Positions 43,461-53,019 of a stretch of DNA of 64,000 nucleotides are shown here, in pieces. Numbering within the stretch: the first letter of the stretch is position 1; every line of letters begins with the position of its first letter. The DNA is from Pseudomonas sp. ANT_H12B. GTDB lineage: Bacteria > Pseudomonadota > Gammaproteobacteria > Pseudomonadales > Pseudomonadaceae. The notes under the pieces are model-generated. The model saw nothing but the letters and a program-made list of their open reading frames with translations. It ran no database searches and was not told where the DNA came from. Both the position numbers and the translations under genes were made by a program. The stretch spans positions 211,199 through 275,198 of the forward strand of contig NZ_VOBI01000007.1 of the NCBI RefSeq assembly GCF_008369325.1, in the 5' to 3' direction.

Positions 43461-45656
43461 ATGACTTCTAAAAACAATCCGGCCACTGCGATATCCGATC
43501 TGACATTGAGCCCTGCGGCGAACAGCCCCGCACCCTCGAAGCCATTGGCTCCATCGCGCCCGCTGGCGACTCAGCAATACCTGTACTTCACCGAAACCAA
43601 CACTGACCGTATCCTCGATAACCTCGACGGCCTGCGCGACATGGTGTTCCCGCGCCCGCCGCATCTGGAAGGCGACAGCGAACATCACAGCGATCAGGAA
43701 TTCCCCTCGGTGTGCCTGATCGGTCTGGGCCGCTGCGGTTCGAACATCGCGCTGGACGTCGCGGAACTGGTGTACAACGCCCGCAAGTTCTACCTCAACG
43801 AATTCAATAGCGAAGACCGTCTGTCACCGGACAAACGCTTCGCCGAAAAGGGCTATAGCCCGGCACAGTGGATTCGCAACAACCTGCGCCTGGGGACGAA
43901 CAAAGCTACCAAACCGGTGTTTCTGGTAGAGCCGCTGGTGATGCTGGGCGACCTGGACAAAGACATCGCCGGTCGCATCCGTTTCTCGCGCAAGGGCGAA
44001 AAAAGCGGCTTTTTGCGCGACTACAGCAAAATGAAAATCATGGACTTGTCGGAAGTCCACGCCGGAGGCGCCGGTAACGCGCCGATCCTCGGCCAATACC
44101 TGGCCAAGATCATCTTGAACAAGGACACCCAGCGTTTCTCCAGCCCCGACTGGAAGATGATTCACTCGTACCTGATCGACAGCTGCGGCATCAAGGCCAA
44201 CCAGTCGCGCCTGTATTTCTCGATCTTCAGTGCTGGCGGCGGTACCGGTTCGGGCATGGCCTCGGAATTCGGCCTGGCCCAGCAACACTCGTACATGAAC
44301 AAGACATTCGACACCAAGCCGATAGACGAGCACGACGGCAAGAGCGGTCATTCCTTCGTCTTCGAGCCGATCTTCACCAGCGGCATTTGTGTGTTGCCGA
44401 ACATCTCCGATCACCGCAGCGAAATGTCCGAGGCGCTGCACATCAACGCCGGTCGGCTGCTGTGCAAATACCTGTCGGAAGAGTGGGACTTTTCCTACAA
44501 CTTTGCCAATGAAGACAGCAGCGAAGCCAGCGTCATGGGCCGAATCCGCCCATGGAACGCGATGATGCTGATCTCCAACGACATCATGCGTTATGCCGAA
44601 GAGAGCGATGACGGCAATATTCAGAACATCGACGTCAACGCGATGGAAAAGCACGCCAACCAGTACATCTCACAGCAGATCTTCAACATTCTGACGGCGC
44701 AGGCGGTTACTACCGACTACGACCAGAACTATTTCCGTCGCGCCGGCATCGACATCGGCGAGACCATTCGCCTGGATGCCAACGACCTGTTCATGAGTCT
44801 GGCCGGCCCGGTGGCGATTGCCTACGCCGAATCCGTGGTGCCGGAAACGCCGCCGCCGAGCAGCGACAAGTTCAAGGTGTTCGAGAAAGAGCCGCAGCGG
44901 CTGAACATCGATGATCTGTTCTTCCGCTCCATCGACTTGCCGCACTTCAACAAAGTGACACAGGCGATCGAAGGTATCAGCCTGTTGCCGATCGAATCCA
45001 AGCGTTATCGCGCCTCGCTGGAGCAGTACAAGAATTCGGGGTATGACGCGGCCGCGTTGCACGACCTGCACTTCTTCAAGAACTGTTCGTCGGTGGTGTC
45101 GATCGTTTCGCTGCCCAAGGACTACAAGCTGTCCTACATGGACCTGAACCGGTTGAAGACCCACCTCAACAGCTTGTTTCCCAACACGACGCTCAAGCGT
45201 TATGCGTTGGTGATTGGCGCCTCGGCCAACTTGTCGTTGACCACCCTGATCGCCAAGAGCCCGTGCCTGTCGGACGATTTCCTGACGCTGATCGTGGCCT
45301 TCATCAAGCGTTGCTTCGCGAAAAACCCGTACCGCTTTGACGAGACACTGGATAACTCGATCCTGGACTTCATCATTAACGAAGACTTCGACGAAGACCG
45401 GATCGACGAGCTGCTGAATGAGTTCGAGAACCCGGCGAAGATCCTCGACACCAACTGGTACGCGATCAAACCGATGTACGAGAAGAAGTACCGCGAGCTG
45501 ATCAACGACAAGGACAAGTTTGTCTCGATCAATGACATTCGTTTGTCGCGCGATTGCGTGAAGAAGGCGATCAAGTACCTGCGCGAGATCTACCGTCACC
45601 GGATTGGCAAGACCAAGGTTATTTCGCTGAATAACCACACCGGCAAGACCGCTTAG
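43461..45656 (+). CDS. Tubulin-superfamily GTPase-like protein, 731 residues
   Basis: The sequence contains the tubulin signature SAGGGTGSGMAS at residues 258-269, the phosphate-binding G-box shared by tubulin and FtsZ (GGGTGSG as in tubulins). A T1-type nucleotide loop, LIGLGRCGSNIALDVAEL, is at 87-104, and a T3-like AGGAGNAP at 201-208. A candidate T7-like segment with Asn-Asp is at WNAMMLISNDIM (365-376). The first 80 residues are Pro/Ser/Ala-rich and probably unstructured, and a 250-residue C-terminal part is unassigned. It is much longer than FtsZ (about 390) and is not in the cell-wall cluster, so it is not the cell-division FtsZ. It fits the tubulin-like families (Pfam Tubulin_2 / FtsZ-like) proposed for membrane remodelling. 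No obvious partner adjoins. Confidence 0.85.
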   Translation: MTSKNNPATAISDLTLSPAANSPAPSKPLAPSRPLATQQYLYFTETNTDRILDNLDGLRDMVFPRPPHLEGDSEHHSDQEFPSVCLIGLGRCGSNIALDVAELVYNARKFYLNEFNSEDRLSPDKRFAEKGYSPAQWIRNNLRLGTNKATKPVFLVEPLVMLGDLDKDIAGRIRFSRKGEKSGFLRDYSKMKIMDLSEVHAGGAGNAPILGQYLAKIILNKDTQRFSSPDWKMIHSYLIDSCGIKANQSRLYFSIFSAGGGTGSGMASEFGLAQQHSYMNKTFDTKPIDEHDGKSGHSFVFEPIFTSGICVLPNISDHRSEMSEALHINAGRLLCKYLSEEWDFSYNFANEDSSEASVMGRIRPWNAMMLISNDIMRYAEESDDGNIQNIDVNAMEKHANQYISQQIFNILTAQAVTTDYDQNYFRRAGIDIGETIRLDANDLFMSLAGPVAIAYAESVVPETPPPSSDKFKVFEKEPQRLNIDDLFFRSIDLPHFNKVTQAIEGISLLPIESKRYRASLEQYKNSGYDAAALHDLHFFKNCSSVVSIVSLPKDYKLSYMDLNRLKTHLNSLFPNTTLKRYALVIGASANLSLTTLIAKSPCLSDDFLTLIVAFIKRCFAKNPYRFDETLDNSILDFIINEDFDEDRIDELLNEFENPAKILDTNWYAIKPMYEKKYRELINDKDKFVSINDIRLSRDCVKKAIKYLREIYRHRIGKTKVISLNNHTGKTA

Positions 45657-45669
45657 TCAGTGATGGCTC

Positions 45670-45755
45670 GTCGCGAGCAAGCCCGCCCCCACATTTGATC
45701 GCATTCGTCTGAAAGAACGCGGTCCCCTGTGGGAGCGAGCTTGCTCCGGGCGGCG
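45670..45755. repeat. REPIN after the tubulin-like gene
   Basis: GTCGCGAGCAAGCCCGCCCC and CTGTGGGAGCGAGCTTGCTC arms in inverted order. It begins 14 bases after the stop at 45656. A second hairpin, AGCAGCC-AATC-GGCTGCT (45811-45828), lies in the same 309-bp gap. No gene is seen in this gap. Confidence 0.85.
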
Positions 45756-45965
45756 CTCCGACGATGGCAGCATCAGAATCACCATAAATTCCAACATCCA
45801 GAAACAATTAAGCAGCCAATCGGCTGCTCGATAAACTGTTCCCGTTACGTTTACGTCACCGTGATGCTGGCCCGCCTGTGGCCTTTCTCTACGGCAACAT
45901 GCCATCACGCTACTCGGCTACACACTTTTGCCCGACAACGGCGCGCACCAATAGAGTGCAAGCCT

Positions 45966-46271
45966 TCAGCTCGTCGCCCTTTCCTGGATCATAATCCACG
46001 GCGAAACGACTACGGCCCACAGCTCCGGATCGCGTTCAAAAAGATCCAGCGCCCGCGTTTCAGACAGCTTGGCGACTTTGTCGTCGGCCAGCCAGGCGGC
46101 CACTTTCTCGCCTTCGTCCGTCGCCACTGCCTCGGCCGCGGCGATCAAATCCAGACCCGGGTCGACCCATAACAGGGCACCCTTGGCGAAGAACGGTTCC
46201 AGCTCCTTCCAGGTAATAGATGCGGTTTCACCAAGCAGCTTGGCATAGAGGGTGCTAGGTTCTTGAGTCAT
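45966..46271 (-). CDS. DUF2288-family protein
   Basis: 101 residues. ITWKELEPFFAKGALLWVDP followed by LDLIAAAEAVATDEGEKVAAWL is characteristic of DUF2288, a small cytosolic family without known function. A short inverted repeat GACGT-AATCATA-ACGTC (46296-46312) lies 25 bases upstream of its start. It is divergent from braC. Confidence 0.8.
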   Translation of the reverse strand: MTQEPSTLYAKLLGETASITWKELEPFFAKGALLWVDPGLDLIAAAEAVATDEGEKVAAWLADDKVAKLSETRALDLFERDPELWAVVVSPWIMIQERATS

Positions 46272-46609
46272 GGGTCCTGTCCGGAAAAGAAATTGACGTA
46301 ATCATAACGTCGGTGGTCTGGCAGAAAAACCCGGATGCAATTGAGACACCGAACGAAAAGAGCAGCAAAGCCAAGGATTGCTGATATTTCAGCTATAACC
46401 CCCGCCGCGATTCTGTCTTTTTCTTTCAATAAAGCGACACCCCCTGGTTTTGCCCCCTGGCGCCAGCTTCCCAGGCTAACAATTGGCGCTCTACACTGTA
46501 CCGGTACAGTTGCCGGGGGCATTTTCCGGAGGATATCGAAGATATCTGACCCGGTTCTGCTGCTACGGCGCCAGGACTATAAAAACTACAACAGTAAGAG
46601 TGGAGCACT
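46272..46609 (+). promoter_or_regulatory. Divergent regulatory region before braC
   Basis: 338 bp. It holds the repeat at 46296-46312, a perfect 16-bp palindrome ACTGTACCGGTACAGT (46495-46510), and GATATC-GAA-GATATC (46532-46546). These lie 65-115 bp before braC, where an amino-acid-responsive regulator such as Lrp or an NtrC-type system would act. The palindrome is not a LexA box, because the CTG...CAG spacing is eight, not ten. Confidence 0.55.
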
Positions 46610-47737
46610 ATGACTAAGGCTACTAAGCAGATTTCCAAACTGTTTGCCGCTATGGTTCTGGCCGGGGTTGCCAGCCATTCGTTCGCAGCTGACACCATCA
46701 AGATCGGCATCGCCGGCCCTAAAACCGGCCCTGTAGCCCAATACGGCGACATGCAGTTCAGTGGCGCCAAAATGGCCATCGAACAGATCAACGCCAAAGG
46801 CGGCGTAGACGGCAAGAAACTCGAAGCCGTTGAATACGATGACGCCTGTGATCCAAAACAAGCGGTAGCGGTCGCGAACAAAGTCGTCAACGACGGCGTC
46901 AAGTTCGTGGTCGGTCACCTGTGCTCCAGCTCCACTCAACCGGCTTCGGACATTTACGAAGACGAAGGCGTGATCATGATTACCCCGGCTGCCACCAGCC
47001 CGGACATCACCTCCCGTGGTTACAAAATGGTGTTCCGCACCATCGGTCTGGACAGCGCCCAGGGCCCTGCCGCCGGTAACTACATTGCCGACTTCGTAAA
47101 ACCGAAGATCGTTGCTGTTCTGCACGACAAACAGCAATACGGTGAAGGCATCGCCACCGCCGTTAAAACCACTCTTGAGAAGAAAGGCACCAAGGTTGCC
47201 GTGTTCGAAGGCATCAACGCCGGCGACAAAGACTTCTCGTCGATCATAGCCAAGCTCAAGCAAGCCAACGTCGACTTCGTCTACTACGGCGGCTACCACC
47301 CGGAGCTGGGTCTGATCCTGCGTCAAGCCCAGGAAAAAGGCCTGAAAGCCAAGTTCATGGGTCCGGAAGGCGTGGGTAACGACTCCATTTCGCAGATCGC
47401 CAAAGAGGCTTCCGAAGGTCTGCTGGTAACCCTGCCGAAATCCTTCGACCAGGATCCGGCCAACATCGCCCTGGCTGACGCATTCAAAGCCAAGAAAGAA
47501 GACCCGAGCGGTCCGTTCGTGTTCCCGTCCTACTCGGCTGTGACCGTCATCGCTGACGCCATCAAGACCGCCAAGTCCGAGGACACGGCCAAAGTGGCTG
47601 AAGCCATTCACGCGGGCACCTTCAAAACCCCGACTGGCGACCTGAGCTTCGACGACAAGGGCGACCTGAAAGACTTCAAATTTGTGGTTTACGAGTGGCA
47701 CTTCGGCAAACCTAAAACTGAAGCCAAGCCTCAGTAA
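46610..47737 (+). CDS. braC: Branched-chain amino-acid ABC transporter substrate-binding protein BraC
   Basis: 375 residues. Signal peptide MTKATKQISKLFAAMVLAGV ending SHSFAA-DT. Periplasmic type I binding protein: IKIGIAGPKTGPVAQYGDMQ, YDDACDPKQAVAVANKVV, the ligand loop GHLCSSSTQPASDIYEDEGV with the two-cysteine pattern of LivJ/LivK/BraC, and VYYGGYHPELGLILRQA. Binds leucine, isoleucine, valine and often alanine and threonine. A hairpin after the stop separates it from braD, which probably lets it be made in excess over the membrane parts. Confidence 0.93.
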   Translation: MTKATKQISKLFAAMVLAGVASHSFAADTIKIGIAGPKTGPVAQYGDMQFSGAKMAIEQINAKGGVDGKKLEAVEYDDACDPKQAVAVANKVVNDGVKFVVGHLCSSSTQPASDIYEDEGVIMITPAATSPDITSRGYKMVFRTIGLDSAQGPAAGNYIADFVKPKIVAVLHDKQQYGEGIATAVKTTLEKKGTKVAVFEGINAGDKDFSSIIAKLKQANVDFVYYGGYHPELGLILRQAQEKGLKAKFMGPEGVGNDSISQIAKEASEGLLVTLPKSFDQDPANIALADAFKAKKEDPSGPFVFPSYSAVTVIADAIKTAKSEDTAKVAEAIHAGTFKTPTGDLSFDDKGDLKDFKFVVYEWHFGKPKTEAKPQ

Positions 47738-47761
47738 GGCGTTGCCTGACTGACTGCCAAT

Positions 47762-47790
47762 AAAGCCCACGGCGTGCCGTGGGCTTTGTT
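47762..47790 (+). terminator. Hairpin between braC and braD
   Basis: AAAGCCCACGGC and GCCGTGGGCTTT arms with a G-T loop, followed by GTTTT. It is 24 bases after braC and likely a partial terminator or an mRNA-stabilising end. Confidence 0.8.
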
Positions 47791-47969
47791 TTACGAACGT
47801 ATTGGGCCGCGCTGGCGTGATCCGCCGGTCTCCCCACCTGAAAATCTCAAAACCGTCATCAGCGGTTCGCTGGCAAATCTCGAATTCGAAGTGGGTGCAG
47901 ATCCACGGGGCTCGAGCGGGAAAATGACTCCACCAGTGAAATGCGTATCAGGTTTTTAGGAGCGCTGTA

Positions 47970-48893
47970 ATGCCTGACATCTATCACTTCTTCCAACAGC
48001 TGGTTAATGGTCTGACCATTGGCAGCACGTATGCCCTGATCGCCATCGGCTATACGATGGTTTACGGCATCATTGGAATGATCAACTTCGCCCACGGCGA
48101 GGTGTACATGATTGGCTCCTATGTGGCGTTCATCGCCATTGCGGGCCTGACCATGATGGGACTCGACAGTGTTCCGCTGTTGATGACCGCTGCTTTTCTC
48201 GCGACCATCGTCGTGACCAGTGCCTACGGCTACAGCATCGAACGGATCGCCTACCGCCCATTGCGCGGCAGCAACCGTCTGATCCCGCTGATTTCCGCCA
48301 TCGGCATGTCGATCTTCCTGCAGAACACGGTTCTGCTGGCGCAAGACTCCAAGGACAAATCCATCCCCAACCTGATCCCCGGTAACATCTCCTTCGGGCC
48401 AGGTGGCGCACAAGAAGTGCTGATTTCCTACATGCAAATCGTGGTGTTCGTGGTGACCTTCGTCGCCATGCTCGGCCTGACGCTGTTCATCTCCCGCTCT
48501 CGCCTGGGTCGCGCCTGCCGTGCCTGTGCCGAAGACATCAAGATGGCCAACCTCCTGGGTATCAACACCAACAACATCATCGCCCTGACCTTCGTCATCG
48601 GTGCCGCACTGGCGGCCATCGCCGCCGTGCTGCTGAGCATGCAATACGGCGTGATCAACCCGAACGCCGGTTTCCTGGTTGGCCTCAAGGCCTTCACCGC
48701 AGCGGTACTGGGCGGTATCGGCAGCATCCCCGGCGCCATGCTCGGCGGGATCGTGCTCGGGGTGGCGGAAGCCTTTGGTGCCGATATCTTCGGCGACCAG
48801 TACAAGGACGTTGTGGCGTTCGGTCTATTGGTTCTGGTGTTGTTGTTCCGGCCAACCGGCCTGTTGGGCCGTCCGGAGGTTGAGAAAGTATGA
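47970..48893 (+). CDS. braD: Branched-chain amino-acid ABC permease BraD (LivH)
   Basis: 307 residues, eight or more helices. The LivH marks are [40 protein letters not shown] and the C-terminal [20 protein letters not shown] loop that contacts the ATPase. ATG at 47970 follows AGGAGC. It overlaps braE by four bases (ATGA). Confidence 0.94.
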   Translation: MPDIYHFFQQLVNGLTIGSTYALIAIGYTMVYGIIGMINFAHGEVYMIGSYVAFIAIAGLTMMGLDSVPLLMTAAFLATIVVTSAYGYSIERIAYRPLRGSNRLIPLISAIGMSIFLQNTVLLAQDSKDKSIPNLIPGNISFGPGGAQEVLISYMQIVVFVVTFVAMLGLTLFISRSRLGRACRACAEDIKMANLLGINTNNIIALTFVIGAALAAIAAVLLSMQYGVINPNAGFLVGLKAFTAAVLGGIGSIPGAMLGGIVLGVAEAFGADIFGDQYKDVVAFGLLVLVLLFRPTGLLGRPEVEKV

Positions 48894-50146
48894 CTAGGAA
48901 TCTTAAACAGGCGTTGTTCAGCGCCTTGCTGGTGTGGGCCGTGGCCTACCCGGTACTCGGTCTGAAACTGACCATCGTCGGCATCAACCTCGAAGTCCAT
49001 GGCACCAGTGATGCAACCCTGATCACCATCGCCGTGTGCTCGGTGCTGATGTTCCTGCGGGTGCTGTTCGACCAGCAGATCAGCTCGGCCTGGCGGTCTT
49101 CGCCAAGCATGCCGCTGATTCCGGCCAAGGCCAGCAACTTCCTGACCCTGCCGACCACCCAGCGCTGGATCATCAGCGCGTTGATCGCCGGCGCACTGGT
49201 GTGGCCGTTCTTCGGCTCTCGCGGGGCGGTGGATATCGCCACCCTGGTGCTGATCTACGTGATGCTCGGCCTCGGCCTGAACATCGTGGTCGGCCTGGCC
49301 GGTCTGCTTGACCTTGGTTATGTCGGTTTCTACGCCGTCGGCGCCTACAGTTATGCGCTGCTGTCGCATTACTACGGCTTGAGCTTCTGGATCTGCCTGC
49401 CGATCGCCGGCCTGATGGCGGCCACTTTCGGCTTCCTGCTCGGCTTCCCGGTGCTGCGTTTGCGTGGTGACTACCTGGCAATCGTGACCCTGGGCTTCGG
49501 TGAAATCATTCGTCTGTTCCTGCGTAACCTGACCAGTGTGACCGGTGGCCCGAACGGCATCAGCAACATCGAGAAACCGACATTCTTCGGCCTGACCTTC
49601 GAACGTAAAGCCGCGGAAGGCATGCAAACCTTCCACGAGTACTTCGGCCTGGCGTACAACTCGATCAACAAGGTGATTTTCCTTTACCTGGTTGCATTGT
49701 TCCTGGCACTGGCTGCGCTGTTCGTTATCAACCGTTTGCTGCGTATGCCTCTGGGCCGCGCGTGGGAAGCGCTGCGTGAAGACGAAATTGCCTGCCGTGC
49801 ACTGGGTCTCAATCCTACAGTCATCAAACTGTCGGCCTTCACCCTGGGCGCCAGCTTCGCCGGTTTCGCCGGCAGCTTCTTCGCTGCGCGTCAGGGCCTG
49901 GTGACGCCGGAGTCCTTCACCTTTATCGAGTCGGCGATCATTCTCGCCATCGTGGTATTGGGTGGCATGGGCTCGCAACTGGGCGTGATCCTGGCTGCCG
50001 TGGTGATGATCCTGTTGCCGGAAATGATGCGTGAGTTCAGTGAGTACCGCATGTTGATGTTCGGCGCCTTGATGGTGCTGATGATGATCTGGCGTCCTCA
50101 AGGCCTGCTGCCCATGCAACGTCCTCACATGGAGTTGCGCAAATGA
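48890..50146 (+). CDS. braE: Branched-chain amino-acid ABC permease BraE (LivM)
   Basis: 418 residues. Longer than LivH by an N-terminal region of about 100 residues with extra helices, as in LivM. Core marks are [39 protein letters not shown] and the ATPase contact [19 protein letters not shown]. Overlaps braD and braF by four bases at each side. Confidence 0.94.
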   Translation: MTRNLKQALFSALLVWAVAYPVLGLKLTIVGINLEVHGTSDATLITIAVCSVLMFLRVLFDQQISSAWRSSPSMPLIPAKASNFLTLPTTQRWIISALIAGALVWPFFGSRGAVDIATLVLIYVMLGLGLNIVVGLAGLLDLGYVGFYAVGAYSYALLSHYYGLSFWICLPIAGLMAATFGFLLGFPVLRLRGDYLAIVTLGFGEIIRLFLRNLTSVTGGPNGISNIEKPTFFGLTFERKAAEGMQTFHEYFGLAYNSINKVIFLYLVALFLALAALFVINRLLRMPLGRAWEALREDEIACRALGLNPTVIKLSAFTLGASFAGFAGSFFAARQGLVTPESFTFIESAIILAIVVLGGMGSQLGVILAAVVMILLPEMMREFSEYRMLMFGALMVLMMIWRPQGLLPMQRPHMELRK

Positions 50147-50910
50147 GCCGCGAGATCCTCAAAGTAGAAAACCTGAGCATGCGCTTCGGCGGCTTGCTGG
50201 CAGTCAACGGCGTAGCCCTGAGCGTGAAGGAAAAACAGGTCGTGGCACTGATCGGCCCCAACGGCGCCGGCAAGACCACCGTGTTCAACTGCCTGACCGG
50301 TTTCTATCAGCCGAGTGGCGGCAGCATCCTGCTGGACGGCGAGCCGATCCAGGGCCTGCCCGGCCACAAGATCGCCCTCAAAGGCGTGGTGCGCACCTTC
50401 CAGAACGTGCGGCTGTTCAAGGACATGACCGCGGTCGAGAACCTCTTGATCGCCCAGCACCGTCACCTGAACACCAACTTCCTGGCCGGTCTGTTCAAGA
50501 CCCCGGCGTTCCGCAAGAGCGAGCGCGAGGCCATGGAGTTCGCCGAGTTCTGGCTGGACAAGGTCAACCTCACGGCGTTCGCCAACCGTCCGGCCGGCAC
50601 CCTGGCCTACGGTCAGCAACGTCGCCTGGAAATCGCCCGCTGCATGATGACCCGCCCGCGGATCCTCATGCTCGACGAACCGGCAGCCGGCCTGAACCCC
50701 AAGGAAACCGAAGACCTCAAGGCGTTGATCAGCATGTTGCGTGAAGAGCACAACGTCACCGTGCTGCTGATCGAACACGACATGAAACTGGTCATGAGCA
50801 TTTCCGACCACATCGTCGTGATCAACCAGGGCACGCCCTTGGCCGATGGCACGCCGGAACAGATCCGAGACAATCCCGAAGTGATCAAAGCCTACCTGGG
50901 GGAAGCGTAA
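50143..50910 (+). CDS. braF: Branched-chain amino-acid ABC ATPase BraF (LivG)
   Basis: 255 residues. Walker [10 protein letters not shown], signature [13 protein letters not shown] in place of LSGGQ as usual for LivG, Walker [14 protein letters not shown] and the H-loop LIEHDM. Pairs with BraG to drive uptake. Ends directly before braG. Confidence 0.95.
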   Translation: MSREILKVENLSMRFGGLLAVNGVALSVKEKQVVALIGPNGAGKTTVFNCLTGFYQPSGGSILLDGEPIQGLPGHKIALKGVVRTFQNVRLFKDMTAVENLLIAQHRHLNTNFLAGLFKTPAFRKSEREAMEFAEFWLDKVNLTAFANRPAGTLAYGQQRRLEIARCMMTRPRILMLDEPAAGLNPKETEDLKALISMLREEHNVTVLLIEHDMKLVMSISDHIVVINQGTPLADGTPEQIRDNPEVIKAYLGEA

Positions 50911-51612
50911 ATGCTGCAATTCGAAAACGTTTCCACCTTCTACGGCAAGATCCAGGCCCTGCACAGCGTCAACGTGGAAATCCGCCAGGGCGAAATCGTC
51001 ACCCTGATCGGTGCCAACGGCGCAGGCAAATCGACCTTGCTGATGACCCTTTGCGGTTCGCCGCAGGCCCACAGCGGCAGCATCAAGTACATGGGTGAAG
51101 AGCTCGTGGGGCAGACCTCGGCGCAGATCATGCGCAAGAGCATCGCCGTGGTCCCGGAAGGTCGTCGGGTGTTTGCCCGCCTGACCGTGGAAGAAAACCT
51201 CGCCATGGGCGGGTTCTTCACCGACAAGGGCGATTATCAGGAACAGATGGACAAGGTTCTCGGACTTTTCCCACGCCTGAAAGAGCGCTTCGCCCAGCGC
51301 GGTGGCACGATGTCCGGCGGCGAACAGCAAATGCTCGCCATCGGTCGTGCACTGATGAGCAAACCCAAGCTGCTGCTGCTCGACGAACCGTCGCTGGGCC
51401 TGGCACCGATCATCATCCAGCAGATCTTCGACATCATCGAACAGCTGCGCAAGGACGGTGTGACGGTGTTCCTGGTGGAGCAAAACGCCAACCAGGCGCT
51501 GAAGATTGCTGACCGTGCGTACGTTCTGGAGAACGGCCGGGTAGTGATGCAGGGTACCGGTGAAGCGCTGCTGACCGATCCGAAAGTGCGTGAAGCGTAC
51601 CTGGGTGGTTGA
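50911..51612 (+). CDS. braG: Branched-chain amino-acid ABC ATPase BraG (LivF)
   Basis: 233 residues. Walker A GANGAGKST, signature MSGGEQQMLAIGRA, Walker B LLLLDEPSLGLAP and the LVEQN switch typical of LivF. Last gene of braCDEFG, followed by a terminator. Confidence 0.95.
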   Translation: MLQFENVSTFYGKIQALHSVNVEIRQGEIVTLIGANGAGKSTLLMTLCGSPQAHSGSIKYMGEELVGQTSAQIMRKSIAVVPEGRRVFARLTVEENLAMGGFFTDKGDYQEQMDKVLGLFPRLKERFAQRGGTMSGGEQQMLAIGRALMSKPKLLLLDEPSLGLAPIIIQQIFDIIEQLRKDGVTVFLVEQNANQALKIADRAYVLENGRVVMQGTGEALLTDPKVREAYLGG

Positions 51613-51634
51613 GTCTTTGTGATGAACAAAAAAA

Positions 51635-51659
51635 ACGGCCTTCGGGCCGTTTTTTTTAT
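51635..51659 (+). terminator. Rho-independent terminator after braG
   Basis: AACGGCCTTCGGGCCGTT with TTCG loop and a run of T, 22 bases after the stop. Confidence 0.92.
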
Positions 51660-51677
51660 GGCTGCCGATTGATAGCC

Positions 51678-51708
51678 GATCGTTCCCACGCGGAGCGTAG
51701 GAACGATC
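51678..51708. repeat. GATCGTTCCCACG hairpin repeat, copy 4
   Basis: GATCGTTCCCACGC and GCGTAGGAACGATC arms with one mismatch around GGA. Located between the braG terminator and the bufferin operon. Confidence 0.85.
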
Positions 51709-51744
51709 AGTCTCGGTATTTTTTTGAAGTTTTTTTGTTGGGGC

Positions 51745-51799
51745 TGTAACGCATCGCCATGACGTTCCTCTAGAGCCGTAAGCAAGCAAAAACGCTTGC
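51745..51799 (+). promoter_or_regulatory. Candidate ECF-sigma promoter of the bufferin operon
   Basis: TGTAAC (51745-51750) with the preceding GGC, then 10-17 bp to CGTTCC/CCTCTA (about 51763-51771), has the look of an ECF-type promoter (GTAAC-type -35). An inverted repeat CAAGC-AAAAAC-GCTTG lies at 51783-51798. Bufferin/gig-type operons of other proteobacteria are under ECF sigma factors; no sigma gene is next to this one. Confidence 0.4.
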
Positions 51800-51828
51800 G
51801 AACCCAAGCTCACTTTCGGAGAAACATC

Positions 51829-52134
51829 ATGACTGCTACCACCCGCACCCTGTCCGCCACCGCCCTGGTTCTGGCCCTCGGTTCTGCACTGAGCATGGCC
51901 GCTGTCTCCACTGCCCAAGCCGCCTCCGCAGACATGGAAAAATGCTTCGGTGTGTCCCTCAAAGGTAAAAACGATTGCGCTGCGGGTGCTGGCACTACCT
52001 GCGCCGGCACATCGAAAACCGACTTCCAGGCCGACGCCTGGAAACTCGTCCCTAAAGGCACCTGCGCCACCTCCGAAAGCAAGACCTCGCCGACCGGTTT
52101 CGGTCAGATGGAAGCCTTCAAAGCCAAAGCCTGA
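51829..52134 (+). CDS. bufA: Bufferin-type precursor (DUF2282, BufA1-like)
   Basis: 101 residues from the ATG at 51829 after GGAGAAAC. Sec signal peptide, cleaved after about residue 31 (VSTAQA-AS). The mature part has the four conserved cysteines Cys39, Cys50, Cys58 and Cys79 ([30 protein letters not shown]). DUF2282 proteins are substrates of MNIO enzymes that turn cysteines into thiooxazole-type groups, and the modified peptide binds copper in the periplasm. First gene of a four-gene operon with all expected partners. Confidence 0.9.
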   Translation: MTATTRTLSATALVLALGSALSMAAVSTAQAASADMEKCFGVSLKGKNDCAAGAGTTCAGTSKTDFQADAWKLVPKGTCATSESKTSPTGFGQMEAFKAKA

Positions 52135-52164
52135 TCGCCCCCCCCCCCCGCCTGAGTGTCGACC

Positions 52165-53019
52165 ATGAACAATTTATCGTTCGGGCTCCCGCCCCGCGCC
52201 GGGCTGGGGCTCAAGACCGAGCACTTTCATGAAGTGCTCGGCACACAACCGGACATCGGTTTCTTTGAAGTCCACGCCGAAAACTACATGGTGGCCGGCG
52301 GTCCGTTTCATCATTACCTGGGGTTGATCCGCGAGCAGTATCCGTTGTCGCTGCATGGCGTCGGCCTATCGATCGGTGCTGAAGGTCCGCTGGATGTGCG
52401 GCATCTGCAACGGCTCGCCGAGCTGATCGAGCGTTATCAGCCCCACTCCTTTTCCGAACACCTGGCCTGGTCCAGCCATGGCCCGGTGTTTCTCAATGAC
52501 CTGCTGCCCCTGGCCTATGACACGCCGACGCTAAACCGCGTCTGCGAGCACATCGACCAAGTGCAGAACACCCTCAAACGCCCGATGCTGCTGGAGAACC
52601 CCGCAACCTATCTTGAATTCCAGCGCTCGACGCTGGACGAGGCAGACTTCATCACCGAAGTCATTCGCCGTACCGGCTGTGGGTTATTGCTGGATGTGAA
52701 CAACGTCTACGTGTCGAGCATCAATCACCGACGCGACCCGTTGGCCTACATCGAGGCCCTGCCCCTTCATGCTGTAGACGAGATACATCTGGCAGGGTCC
52801 GCAGAAGACACCGACAGCCTCGGTGACCGTCTGCTGATTGACGATCACGGTGCGCCCATCGACAACGCTGTGTGGGCGCTGTACTTGCGCGTGCTGGAGC
52901 GGATTGGCCCGATCGCGACGCTGATCGAGCGCGACAACCAGTTGCCGGCATTCAGCGTGCTACACGCCGAGGCGCGTCAGGCCGATGAGTTGCTGCTATG
53001 CGCCGAGGCCCGGCCATGA
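52165..53019 (+). CDS. bufB: MNIO-family peptide-modifying enzyme (DUF692, BufB/MbnB-like)
   Basis: 284 residues from the ATG at 52165; a GTG at 52156 is also in frame. TIM-barrel multinuclear iron oxidase with its metal-ligand segments in order: [62 protein letters not shown] and VDEIHLAGS, then DDHG. It should oxidise cysteines of the DUF2282 precursor. A tract of 12 C lies between the bufA stop and this start and could affect translation. It overlaps the next gene (ATGA). Confidence 0.92.
   Translation: MNNLSFGLPPRAGLGLKTEHFHEVLGTQPDIGFFEVHAENYMVAGGPFHHYLGLIREQYPLSLHGVGLSIGAEGPLDVRHLQRLAELIERYQPHSFSEHLAWSSHGPVFLNDLLPLAYDTPTLNRVCEHIDQVQNTLKRPMLLENPATYLEFQRSTLDEADFITEVIRRTGCGLLLDVNNVYVSSINHRRDPLAYIEALPLHAVDEIHLAGSAEDTDSLGDRLLIDDHGAPIDNAVWALYLRVLERIGPIATLIERDNQLPAFSVLHAEARQADELLLCAEARP

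Noticed and set aside
43277..43688. Minus-strand frames before the tubulin-like gene
   Set aside because: They overlap its coding start and show no ribosome site or domain.
43461..45656. Phage-type tubulin PhuZ or cell-division FtsZ
   Set aside because: No phage genes around, no ftsA/ftsQ/murC neighbours, and the protein is far longer than either.
46495..46510. LexA box
   Set aside because: CTG and CAG are eight bases apart, while the LexA site needs ten.
48428..50128. 566-codon antisense frame over braD and braE
   Set aside because: Gln/His/Arg-rich translation typical of a shadow of membrane-protein genes.
50125..51918. 597-codon antisense frame across braF and braG
   Set aside because: Covers two intact ATPase genes and a terminator; low-complexity translation, no ribosome site.
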